Source: Cypionkella sp.
GTDB lineage: Bacteria; Pseudomonadota; Alphaproteobacteria; Rhodobacterales; Rhodobacteraceae
Assembly: GCA_023255415.1 (NCBI GenBank)
Contig: JALRIN010000056.1
Span: forward strand, 1 to 11,037
DNA: 11,037 bases
Direction of reading: 5' to 3'
Below the pieces are notes generated by a model that was not told the origin of the DNA, did no database searches, and saw only the letters and a program-made list of their open reading frames with translations. This document shows positions 5,597-11,037 of this stretch, piece by piece (position 1 is the first letter of the stretch; each line of letters begins with the position of its first letter). The translations under genes were made by a program, and so were the position numbers.

Positions 5597-6550
5597 ATGA
5601 CAGATATCACTCCAAAACTTCCGCTGCTGGCAGTGGCGCAAAACCTGCGCGCTATTGGCTTGCTTGTCACAGGCATCGCGCTGTTTTCGGTGCAGGATCT
5701 GATCCTGAAACTGCTGTCCGGCAATTATCCCTTATCCGAGGCGATGGTGTTTCGCAGCCTGACCGCCCTGCCGCTGATCTGGGTCTTGGTGCTGTTTGAT
5801 GGCGGCAGCAAAACTCTGTTCACCCCCGGCATGATGCGGATGATCGGGCGCGGTTTTGTGGTCTTTGCGCCCTATACGCTTTATTATCTGGCGCTGGCGG
5901 CGCTGCCGATTGCCACAGTGGTGGCGCTGTTCTTTGCAGCCCCCTTGTTCATCACCCTGCTGTCGGTGCCGATGCTGGGCGAAAAGGTCGGCAAGCCGCG
6001 CTGGACCGCCGTGATCATCGGCTTTGGCGGCGTGGTTCTGATGGCGCGGCCGGGCACCGATCTGTTCGACTGGGCCGCCGTTTTGGCCGTGGCTGCCGCA
6101 AGCACCTATGCGCTGGCGATGATCTCGGCCCGCCAGCTTGGCCGCAGCGAAACCGCCTCGGCGATGGCGTTTTGGGGCAATGCTGTGTTTTTACTTTGTG
6201 CGACGCTGCTGTCTTTGATCTTTGGCGCGGGCCAGTTCGAGGGGGAAACCCACAAAAGCCTCGCCTTTCTGACGCGGGCATGGGTTACGCCCAGCCCACA
6301 GGATCTGGCGCTGATGTGCACCTGCGGCGTGATTGCGGCGATTGCGCTGACGCTGCTGACTCAAGCCTACCGGATGGGCGAGGCCAGCATTGTCGCCTCG
6401 TTTGAATATACCGCGATGATCTGGGGCGTGATTTTCGGCTGGATCTTCTTTGCCGATTGGCCGACCCACACTGGCTGGATCGGCATCAGTATCATCAGCG
6501 GCGCGGGGCTGTTTGTGCTCTGGCGTGAATACCGCGCCAAGCGGGCTTAG
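5597..6550 (+). CDS. EamA/DMT-superfamily permease
   Basis: A 317-residue inner-membrane protein of the drug/metabolite transporter superfamily. It has about ten hydrophobic segments arranged as two EamA repeats (roughly residues 17-150 and 160-312). Features typical of the family are LFSVQDLILKLL in TM1, MLGEKVGKPRWTAVIIGFGG between repeats and, in the second repeat, EASIVASFEYTAMIWGVIFG followed by TGWIGISIISGAGLFVL. The C-terminus is basic (REYRAKRA), suiting a cytoplasmic end. Members export or import small solutes such as amino acids and nucleosides; the substrate cannot be read from the sequence. The ATG at 5597 has AGAAGGGG (5584-5591) upstream. Its TAG stop overlaps the stop of the convergent gene by 4 bp. 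Promoter not identified in the 90 nt after the preceding terminator. Confidence 0.9.
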   Translation: MTDITPKLPLLAVAQNLRAIGLLVTGIALFSVQDLILKLLSGNYPLSEAMVFRSLTALPLIWVLVLFDGGSKTLFTPGMMRMIGRGFVVFAPYTLYYLALAALPIATVVALFFAAPLFITLLSVPMLGEKVGKPRWTAVIIGFGGVVLMARPGTDLFDWAAVLAVAAASTYALAMISARQLGRSETASAMAFWGNAVFLLCATLLSLIFGAGQFEGETHKSLAFLTRAWVTPSPQDLALMCTCGVIAAIALTLLTQAYRMGEASIVASFEYTAMIWGVIFGWIFFADWPTHTGWIGISIISGAGLFVLWREYRAKRA

Positions 6551-7293
6551 CCCAGCTTGCCAAAGCGCGCGCGCAATGCCTCGACATGGGCGGCAAGGGC
6601 TGGCACCTGCGCCCATTGCCGCAGCAAATCTGCCCAACGCAGCGGCACAAACACCACCGCATCGCCCGCCACCATACGCGCGAACTTGGCCAACTCTTTT
6701 TGGTGCTGGATCACCCGATCCGGGTTCACCGGCTTGCCCGAAGCCCAAGTCTTAGGCTCGGCATAAAGATAGACCAAGACCCCGCCCAAGGCGCGCTTTT
6801 CTGCGCGGGTCTGAATGCCATAAGCCTGCTTGATCATCCCCACTGCATCCATCGCGTCGAAATCAACCTTCCCCGACACCAGATCATCGCGCATCTTGGT
6901 ATAGGCGCCCATGGTCTGGCGCCATTCAGGGCGATCAATCAGCTCGGAAAAACCCTGCACTTTAGCAGGCCGAAACGGCTCGTAGCGCTTGCTTTGAATG
7001 CCGATCAACGTAGTTGCAGTCTCGATCCCCACATCCAGCCAAGGCTGCCGCCCGCCCTTCCAAGGATAGCGCATTTCGGCCTCAAGCGTCACGGTCTCGG
7101 CCTGACCTGCAGGCACACCGGGCAAAGGCGGTAAAACCTGGGGGCGGTTCAGGAACCAGCCAAAGGCATTGGCCACCAAGGCCGCCGAGGATTCAGGGCT
7201 GTCAAATTTGCCCGTGCGGATTTCATGCCCCGGCGAGCGCTTCAAACACTCCAGAATCCCTTCAACGGGCAGATCGGGCAAAAACTCGGGCAT
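6547..7293 (-). CDS. Unrecognised 248-residue protein, possible PD-(D/E)XK-like fold
   Basis: I do not recognise a named family. The ATG at 7293 (MPEFLPDLPVEGILECL) is chosen because AAGGA lies 8 nt upstream; a longer frame would start inside the tig terminator. The protein is soluble, with no signal peptide or membrane segment, and is Trp/Arg-rich. Its central part holds acidic residues Glu71 and Glu73 (EAEMRYPW), then WLDVGIETATTLIGIQSKRY (85-104). The spacing Asp87 ... Gln100-x-Lys102 on a predicted beta-hairpin resembles the D-(E/Q)xK core of PD-(D/E)XK nucleases, with Gln in place of Glu; this is a motif reading, not proof. A second strand-like stretch, GGVLVYLYAEPKTW, is at 170-183. It starts 30 nt beyond the tig terminator and has no obvious promoter, so it may depend on read-through from tig. 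Confidence 0.8.
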   Translation of the reverse strand: MPEFLPDLPVEGILECLKRSPGHEIRTGKFDSPESSAALVANAFGWFLNRPQVLPPLPGVPAGQAETVTLEAEMRYPWKGGRQPWLDVGIETATTLIGIQSKRYEPFRPAKVQGFSELIDRPEWRQTMGAYTKMRDDLVSGKVDFDAMDAVGMIKQAYGIQTRAEKRALGGVLVYLYAEPKTWASGKPVNPDRVIQHQKELAKFARMVAGDAVVFVPLRWADLLRQWAQVPALAAHVEALRARFGKLG

Positions 7294-7317
7294 GGGCGTG
7301 GTCCTTATCGGCAAAAG

Positions 7318-7344
7318 AAAAAGGGCCGCCTCGAAAGGCGGCCC
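7318..7344 (-). terminator. Intrinsic terminator of tig
   Basis: Perfect 9-bp arms, GGGCCGCCT (7323-7331) and AGGCGGCCC (7336-7344), enclose a loop that reads TTCG on the minus strand, followed on that strand by TTTTTCTTTT. It lies 23 nt past the tig stop and ends about 25 nt before the ATG of the next minus-strand gene. Unlike the other three terminators here, it lacks the CATG tail. Confidence 0.92.
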
Positions 7345-7367
7345 CATCGCATGATCCGAAGATCTGA

Positions 7368-8702
7368 TTACATTTCGTCCAAAGCTTCAACCAGCTTTTG
7401 CAGCTCTTCTTTGCTGACGTCCTTATCGGTCACTTTGGCCGAAGCCACGATGTGATCGACAACTTTGTCTTCAAAGATTGGAGCGCGCAGCTGCTGTTGC
7501 ATTTGCGGGTTCTTTTGAATGAACTCGAAATACTGACGCTCTTGGCCCGGATACTGACGCGCCTGGGTCAGAACCGCTTGGGTCATCTCGGCATCGGTCA
7601 CGGTCACTTCGGCTTTGCGACCCACTTCGGCCAAAACCAGACCCAAACGTACACGGCGCTCGGCCAAGGTCTTATGCTCTTCGGTGGTTTCTACTGCACC
7701 ATGGTTGTGGTCGTGCACCTCTGGGTTTTCTTCATGCCACAGCTGGTGCGCGATTTGCGCAGCTTCTGCTTCCACCAAGGCTGGCGGCAGATCGAATTTC
7801 ACCAAAGTGTCCAGCTGATCCAGCAAAGACCGCTTCATCACAGCACGGGCAGCACCCTTGTATTCTTCTTCCAGACGCGAAGCGATCTGGCCTTTCAGCG
7901 CTGCCAGATCTTCGGCACCGAATTTCTTGGCCAGCTCGTCGTCCAGCGCTGCAGCCACTGGCTTGCGCACGTCTTTGACGGTGCAAGCAAACACCGCTTC
8001 TTTGCCGGCAAGATGGGCTGCGCCGTATTCAGCTGGGAAGGTGACGGTAACAGAAACTTCTGCCCCGGCAGCCGCGCCAATCAGTTGATCTTCAAAGCCT
8101 GGGATGAAAGAATTCGAGCCCAGAACCAGCGGATAGTCTTCGCCAGCGCCACCTTCAAAAGCCACGCCGTCAACCGAACCCTTAAAGTCGATCACAACCT
8201 GATCGCCAGATTTGGAGACTTTGCCCTTGCCGCGCGTTTCAAAATTCTGTGCCGATTCTGCCAGATTTTTCAAAGCTTCTTCGACCGATGCCTCGTCGGC
8301 TTTGACCGACAAACGATCAAGTGCGATTTTGCTCGCGTCCAGCTCAGGAATTGGCGGCAGAGCTTCATAGCTCATCTCGACCACAACGTCCTGACCTTCT
8401 TTCCAGGTTTCGCCGTCAACCATTTTGACATCTGGCTGCAGCGCAGGACGATCACCGGTGGTGTCGAAATGCTGCTTCATCGCGCCGTCGATCGCATCTT
8501 GCATCGCATCGCCCATCAGGCGCTGACCAAACTGCTTTTTCAGGATAGCCAAAGGCACTTTTCCCTTACGGAAGCCTTTGATTTCGACCTCGGGCTGTGC
8601 CTCGAGCAGTTTTTCCTGAACTTTTGCTTCCAACTCGGCAGCGGTCACCGTGATGGTGTAGGCGCGCTTCAAGCCGTCTTTCAGGGTTTCGGTGACCTGC
8701 AT
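7368..8702 (-). CDS. tig: Trigger factor, ribosome-associated chaperone
   Basis: Trigger factor docks on L23 at the peptide exit tunnel and shields nascent chains; it also has FKBP-type peptidyl-prolyl isomerase activity. The product has 444 residues, typical length. The ribosome-binding signature GFRKGKVP is at 43-50 within the N-terminal domain. The FKBP-like domain spans about 165-250 (GDQVVIDFKGSVDG; LGSNSFIPGFEDQLIG). The C-terminal helical chaperone domain runs from about 255 to the end and contains a His-rich patch, HDHNH, at 330-334. The ATG at 8702 has AGAAGG at 8711-8716. The tRNA-Leu gene ends only 24 nt upstream on the same strand, so the tig message may be part of a tRNA-mRNA transcript. 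A strong terminator follows. Confidence 0.97.
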   Translation of the reverse strand: MQVTETLKDGLKRAYTITVTAAELEAKVQEKLLEAQPEVEIKGFRKGKVPLAILKKQFGQRLMGDAMQDAIDGAMKQHFDTTGDRPALQPDVKMVDGETWKEGQDVVVEMSYEALPPIPELDASKIALDRLSVKADEASVEEALKNLAESAQNFETRGKGKVSKSGDQVVIDFKGSVDGVAFEGGAGEDYPLVLGSNSFIPGFEDQLIGAAAGAEVSVTVTFPAEYGAAHLAGKEAVFACTVKDVRKPVAAALDDELAKKFGAEDLAALKGQIASRLEEEYKGAARAVMKRSLLDQLDTLVKFDLPPALVEAEAAQIAHQLWHEENPEVHDHNHGAVETTEEHKTLAERRVRLGLVLAEVGRKAEVTVTDAEMTQAVLTQARQYPGQERQYFEFIQKNPQMQQQLRAPIFEDKVVDHIVASAKVTDKDVSKEELQKLVEALDEM

Positions 8703-8726
8703 ATCTTCGTCCTTCTCATCAACCTA

Positions 8727-8811
8727 TGGTGCGGGTAGAGGGACTTGAACCCCCACGCCTTACGGCGCCAGAACCTAAATCTGGTGCGTCTGCCAATTTC
8801 GCCATACCCGC
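8727..8811 (-). tRNA. tRNA-Leu (anticodon UAG)
   Basis: Read on the minus strand, the 85-nt gene folds as a class II tRNA. Acceptor GCGGGTA (8811-8805) pairs with TACCCGC (8737-8731). The anticodon arm is CCAGA-TTTAGGT-TCTGG with anticodon TAG at 8777-8775. The long variable arm is characteristic of leucine tRNA, and the T-arm contains GGTTCAAGTCC. Discriminator A (8730) and an encoded CCA (8729-8727) complete the 3' end. It decodes CUA and, with modification, other CUN codons. It stands immediately upstream of tig. Confidence 0.96.
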
Positions 8812-8920
8812 ATAACTCAACAAGACACTTGGCCCCTGCCCGAAAGCAGCAGCCTGCGCCCTGAAATCCGCGCCCTTCTAACAAAGCCTCGCGGGGGAAG
8901 CGAGAGGAAAAATTTATTTG
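8812..8920. other. Region upstream of tRNA-Leu; no gene seen
   Basis: No credible reading frame. An inverted repeat CTCGC (8888-8892) / GCGAG (8900-8904) with a G/A loop is followed by an AT-rich run (8908-8919) on the plus strand. It might be a weak terminator or a remnant linked to the adjacent pseudogene. The promoter of the tRNA-tig unit should lie here, but I could not find a well-spaced -35/-10 pair. Confidence 0.4.
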
Positions 8921-9319
8921 CTAATTTGCAGGCTTTGCTGCGAAAAGCGCAGGCTTTGAATGCCGCTTGCAGGCCCAAAGCGCGGCGCAGCCGATTCTAT
9001 TTGCCGCAGCCAGCAGCGCCGCCTGATGCGCGCCCAAGCCCAGTGCGGGCCCCAAGCACAGCGCGCTGATCCGAGCATCTGCCAAAATAGCCGCCAAATC
9101 CGCCGGCCCCGTCACCACGCGCAGCATCACCGCCTATAGGCGCGCAGCATTCTCGGCCAGCGCCGCCGCAGGGCACCCCAAACTCACCACCCGCGCAGCA
9201 AGCCGCGCGGCCCCGCCCTACCCAGCCCCACCAGCAGGCACCAAGGCAGCCCCATTGGAAAACTTATGCCCGCTGGCATCCTTACGCAGCGCTTTGACCA
9301 TCGCAGGCCCTGCTTCAAT
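8921..9319 (-). pseudogene. nnr: Decayed fragment of NAD(P)H-hydrate dehydratase (YjeF/Nnr C-terminal domain)
   Basis: In a single minus-strand frame the translation reads ALRKDASGHKFSNGAALV...GGAG, TAG (9220-9218), GGAARLAARVVSLGCP, AAALAENAARL, TAG (9136-9134), AVMLRVVTGPADLAAILADA, RISALCLGPALGLG, ending at 8921. From memory of the family, intact alphaproteobacterial Nnr has HKYSHGHALVLAGG, GGAARLAARGALRxGAGLVT, CPPAALAENAARL and ALCLGPGLG in this order. The remnant thus keeps the domain order but carries two amber codons, lacks about nine residues between LAAR and VV, has GPALG for GPGLG, and loses the rest, including the ADP-binding end. The epimerase half is absent. The intact enzyme repairs hydrated NADH and NADPH using ADP. 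The position beside glnB suggests an ancestral gene decaying in place. The family assignment is good; the exact ends are not. Confidence 0.75.
8928..8958. repeat. Short direct repeat in the pseudogene's 3' end
   Basis: GCAGGCTTTG occurs at 8928-8937 and again at 8949-8958, within the part of the pseudogene where Nnr similarity has faded. It may mark a small duplication during decay. Confidence 0.5.
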
Positions 9320-9582
9320 CTGCATTGGCTGTATCTTTCGCCCCCTTCTCGCCCGGCTTGGCGTCGTAATTTTTCGGACTTTCCCGCAGCAGCTGCCAAA
9401 AATCACAGCAGTTGCGCCCGATTCCGTTCTTAATTCGCCGCAAATTCATGCAATTTGCACAAATTTTAAGCATATTGCTGATTTTCCGCATCGCCAAGCG
9501 CGACGGCTGCGCGCCACCAATTGAAGCTGCCCAGTGGAAATGATCACTAATCTCAAAGACGCAGAAATCTGGGGAGTCGGCC
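9320..9582 (+). promoter_or_regulatory. glnB upstream region with nested palindromes
   Basis: No gene is supported here. The most ordered segment is an AT-rich stretch at 9440-9475. It contains the perfect dyad GCAAATT-CATGC-AATTTGC (9440-9458) and, overlapping it, the palindrome TGCAATTTGCA (9449-9459). Dyads of this kind upstream of glnB could bind a nitrogen regulator such as NtrC, but I see no exact match to an NtrC or sigma-54 consensus. A weak sigma-70-like pair, TTGAAG (9521-9526) and TCACTA (9544-9549) with 17-nt spacing, is nearer the gene. The glnB Shine-Dalgarno GGGGAG is at 9571-9576. Confidence 0.4.
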
Positions 9583-9921
9583 ATGAAAAAAATCGAGGCG
9601 ATCATCAAACCGTTCAAATTGGACGAGGTGAAAGAAGCCCTGCAAGAGGCCGGCGTTCAGGGTCTTTCTGTCACCGAAGTCAAAGGCTTTGGTCGTCAAA
9701 AGGGGCATACCGAGCTTTATCGCGGCGCGGAATATGTTGTCGATTTTCTGCCGAAAGTGAAAATTGAGGTGGTGCTGACCGACGATATGGTAGATGCCGC
9801 CATCGCCGCCATCATCTCTGCTGCGCGCACCGACAAGATTGGTGACGGCAAAATCTTCGTCTCGCATGTCGAGCAAGCCATCCGCATCCGCACCGGCGAA
9901 ACCGGCGACGACGCGGTCTGA
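9583..9921 (+). CDS. glnB: Nitrogen regulatory protein PII
   Basis: This 112-residue trimeric signal protein senses 2-oxoglutarate and ATP/ADP and, through uridylylation, reports glutamine status to NtrB/NtrC and the glutamine synthetase adenylyltransferase. The T-loop is intact with the uridylylation target Tyr51 (GAEYVVDFLP) and Tyr46. The nucleotide-binding B-loop TDKIGDGKIFV is at 83-93, with Lys90, and C-loop residues Arg101 and Arg103 follow. Start MKKIEAIIKPFKLDEV is the family norm. The ATG at 9583 has GGGGAG 6 nt upstream. glnA follows after 63 nt with no terminator, so the pair is probably an operon. GlnK paralogues look similar, but the glnA neighbour favours GlnB. Confidence 0.96.
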   Translation: MKKIEAIIKPFKLDEVKEALQEAGVQGLSVTEVKGFGRQKGHTELYRGAEYVVDFLPKVKIEVVLTDDMVDAAIAAIISAARTDKIGDGKIFVSHVEQAIRIRTGETGDDAV

Positions 9922-9984
9922 TACGTCTACACCGGCGGGCTTTGTCCTGACCGCCACACCGAAACCCTAACGAAAGGCAGCATG

Positions 9985-11037
9985 ATGAGCGCAGTTGCAA
10001 AAGCTCTGAAACTGATCAAAGACGAAGAGATCGAATATCTCGACATTCGTTTCACCGATCCAAAAGGCAAGCTCCAGCACGTGACGCTGGTGACAGATCT
10101 TGTGGACGAAGACTTCTTCGAAGAAGGCTTCATGTTCGACGGCTCCTCCATCGCTGGCTGGAAGTCGATCGATCAGTCCGACATGAAACTGATGCCCGAT
10201 GCGTCCTCGGTCTATATGGATCCCTTCTACGCCGAGAAAACGCTTTGCGTGCATTGCGACGTGGTCGAGCCAGACACCGGCGAAGCCTATGATCGCTGCC
10301 CACGTCAGATCGCCAAAAAGGCCGAAGCCTACCTGAAATCTTCGGGTATCGGCGATGTTGCCTATTTTGGTCCCGAAGCTGAATTCTTCATCTTCGACGA
10401 TGTGCGCTACTCGGTCACCCCACAAAAAGTGGCCTATCAGATCGACGCAGAAGCAGCCGCTTGGAACACCGATGCAGCCACCGAAGGCGGCAACTACGGC
10501 CACCGTGCGGGTCACAAGGGCGGCTATTTCCCTGTGAACCCAGTGGATGAAGCGCAAGACCTGCGCGGCGAGATGCTGTCGACCATGAAGCGCATTGGCA
10601 TCAAGGTTGACAAGCATCACCACGAAGTGGCGACCTGCCAGCACGAACTGGGCATGATTTTTGGTGGTCTGGTCGAACAGGCTGACAACATCCAGAAATA
10701 CAAATACGTGATCCACAACGTGGCCCACGCCTACGGCAAGACCGTCACCTTTATGCCAAAGCCTATGAAGGGCGATAATGGCTCGGGGATGCACGTCAAT
10801 ATGTCGATCTGGAAAGACGGCAAGCCTTTGTTCTCGGGCGACAAATACGCAGATCTGAGCCAAGAGGCGCTGTATTTCATCGGCGGTATCCTCAAGCACG
10901 CAAAAGCCTTGAACGCGCTGACCAACCCTTCGACCAATAGCTACAAGCGCCTGATCCCTGGGTTCGAGGCGCCTGTGCTGCGCGCCTATTCGGCCCGCAA
11001 CCGCTCGGGCTGTGTGCGTATTCCGTGGACAGAATCG
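9985..11037 (+). CDS. glnA: Glutamine synthetase type I, N-terminal part (3' end outside window)
   Basis: Condenses glutamate and ammonia to glutamine with ATP; a dodecamer in the cytoplasm and the central step of ammonia assimilation. The 351 visible codons are open to the right edge; bacterial GS-I has about 468, so the C-terminal quarter, including the adenylylation tyrosine loop, is missing. Motifs: FDGSSI at 51-56, metal ligands Glu131 and Glu133 (FGPEAEFF), the KPMKGDNGSGMH segment at 259-270, NPSTNSYKRLIPGFEAP at 314-330 with the Glu328 flap, and NRSG at 339-342. Two adjacent ATGs exist (9982 and 9985). I chose 9985 (MSAVAKALKLIK) because AAAGG (9973-9977) is better spaced to it and the family usually starts MSAV; 9982 adds one Met. 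It lies downstream of glnB in the same operon. Confidence 0.96.
   Translation, partial: MSAVAKALKLIKDEEIEYLDIRFTDPKGKLQHVTLVTDLVDEDFFEEGFMFDGSSIAGWKSIDQSDMKLMPDASSVYMDPFYAEKTLCVHCDVVEPDTGEAYDRCPRQIAKKAEAYLKSSGIGDVAYFGPEAEFFIFDDVRYSVTPQKVAYQIDAEAAAWNTDAATEGGNYGHRAGHKGGYFPVNPVDEAQDLRGEMLSTMKRIGIKVDKHHHEVATCQHELGMIFGGLVEQADNIQKYKYVIHNVAHAYGKTVTFMPKPMKGDNGSGMHVNMSIWKDGKPLFSGDKYADLSQEALYFIGGILKHAKALNALTNPSTNSYKRLIPGFEAPVLRAYSARNRSGCVRIPWTES

Noticed and set aside
7398..8738. 446-codon open frame on the plus strand opposite tig
   Set aside because: It mirrors tig almost end to end, has no ribosome-binding site or recognisable domain, and its composition is what the complement of a highly expressed gene gives.
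9255..9524. Small plus-strand frame between the pseudogene and glnB
   Set aside because: It lies opposite the Nnr-like remnant, has no ribosome-binding site and resembles nothing I know.
9967..10899. 310-codon minus-strand frame opposite glnA
   Set aside because: Shadow of the strongly conserved glnA coding frame; no family resemblance.
1..11037. Defence system, mobile element, CRISPR array or prophage
   Set aside because: I found no transposase, integrase, terminal inverted repeats with target duplications, regularly spaced repeats or recognised defence domains; apart from one orphan and one pseudogene the content is core chromosomal.

Overview
The window looks like a chromosomal segment of an alphaproteobacterium, most likely Rhodobacterales (Rhodobacteraceae). 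The evidence is the gene neighbourhoods (fabD-fabG-acpP divergent from rpsF-rpsR-rplI; tRNA-Leu-tig; a YjeF/Nnr-type gene beside glnB-glnA), protein features such as an S6 with an Arg/Gly-rich tail and an L9 of 194 residues, and a moderately GC-rich codon style. This is inference from recognised families; no database search was run.

Layout. (1) 1-918, plus: the C-terminal third of an RND efflux permease, cut by the left edge. It converges on a minus-strand fatty-acid cluster across a shared bidirectional terminator at 1003-1025. (2) 1046-3199, minus: fabD, fabG and acpP, supplying malonyl-ACP, 3-ketoacyl-ACP reduction and the acyl carrier itself. acpP has a candidate promoter of its own and a structured leader. 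(3) 3200-3451: divergent intergenic region with a candidate rpsF promoter and a long hairpin at the predicted 5' end of the ribosomal-protein mRNA. (4) 3452-4757, plus: rpsF-rpsR-rplI, closed by a strong terminator. (5) 4974-5453, plus: a secreted one-domain fasciclin (FAS1) protein with a terminator very similar to that of rplI. (6) 5597-6550, plus: an EamA/DMT-family permease whose stop codon interlocks with that of a convergent, unrecognised 248-residue protein (6547-7293, minus) bearing a possible PD-(D/E)XK-like motif. (7) 7368-8811, minus: tRNA-Leu(UAG) followed 24 nt later by tig (trigger factor). (8) 8812-9582: about 770 nt with no intact gene. It holds the decayed remnant of an nnr/yjeF-type NAD(P)H-hydrate dehydratase on the minus strand, with two in-frame amber codons and an apparent internal deletion, and then the glnB upstream region with palindromic sequence. 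(9) 9583-11037, plus: glnB (PII) and the first 351 codons of glnA, the nitrogen-assimilation pair.

Most of the window is core housekeeping: lipid synthesis, ribosome, protein folding and nitrogen control. I see no mobile element, CRISPR array, toxin-antitoxin pair or defence cluster, and no convincing new multi-gene system. The observations most worth a second look are the nnr pseudogene still in place beside glnB, a repeated terminator format ending in T6-CATG(G)C at three of the four terminators, the structured leaders of rpsF and acpP, and the small nuclease-like orphan.
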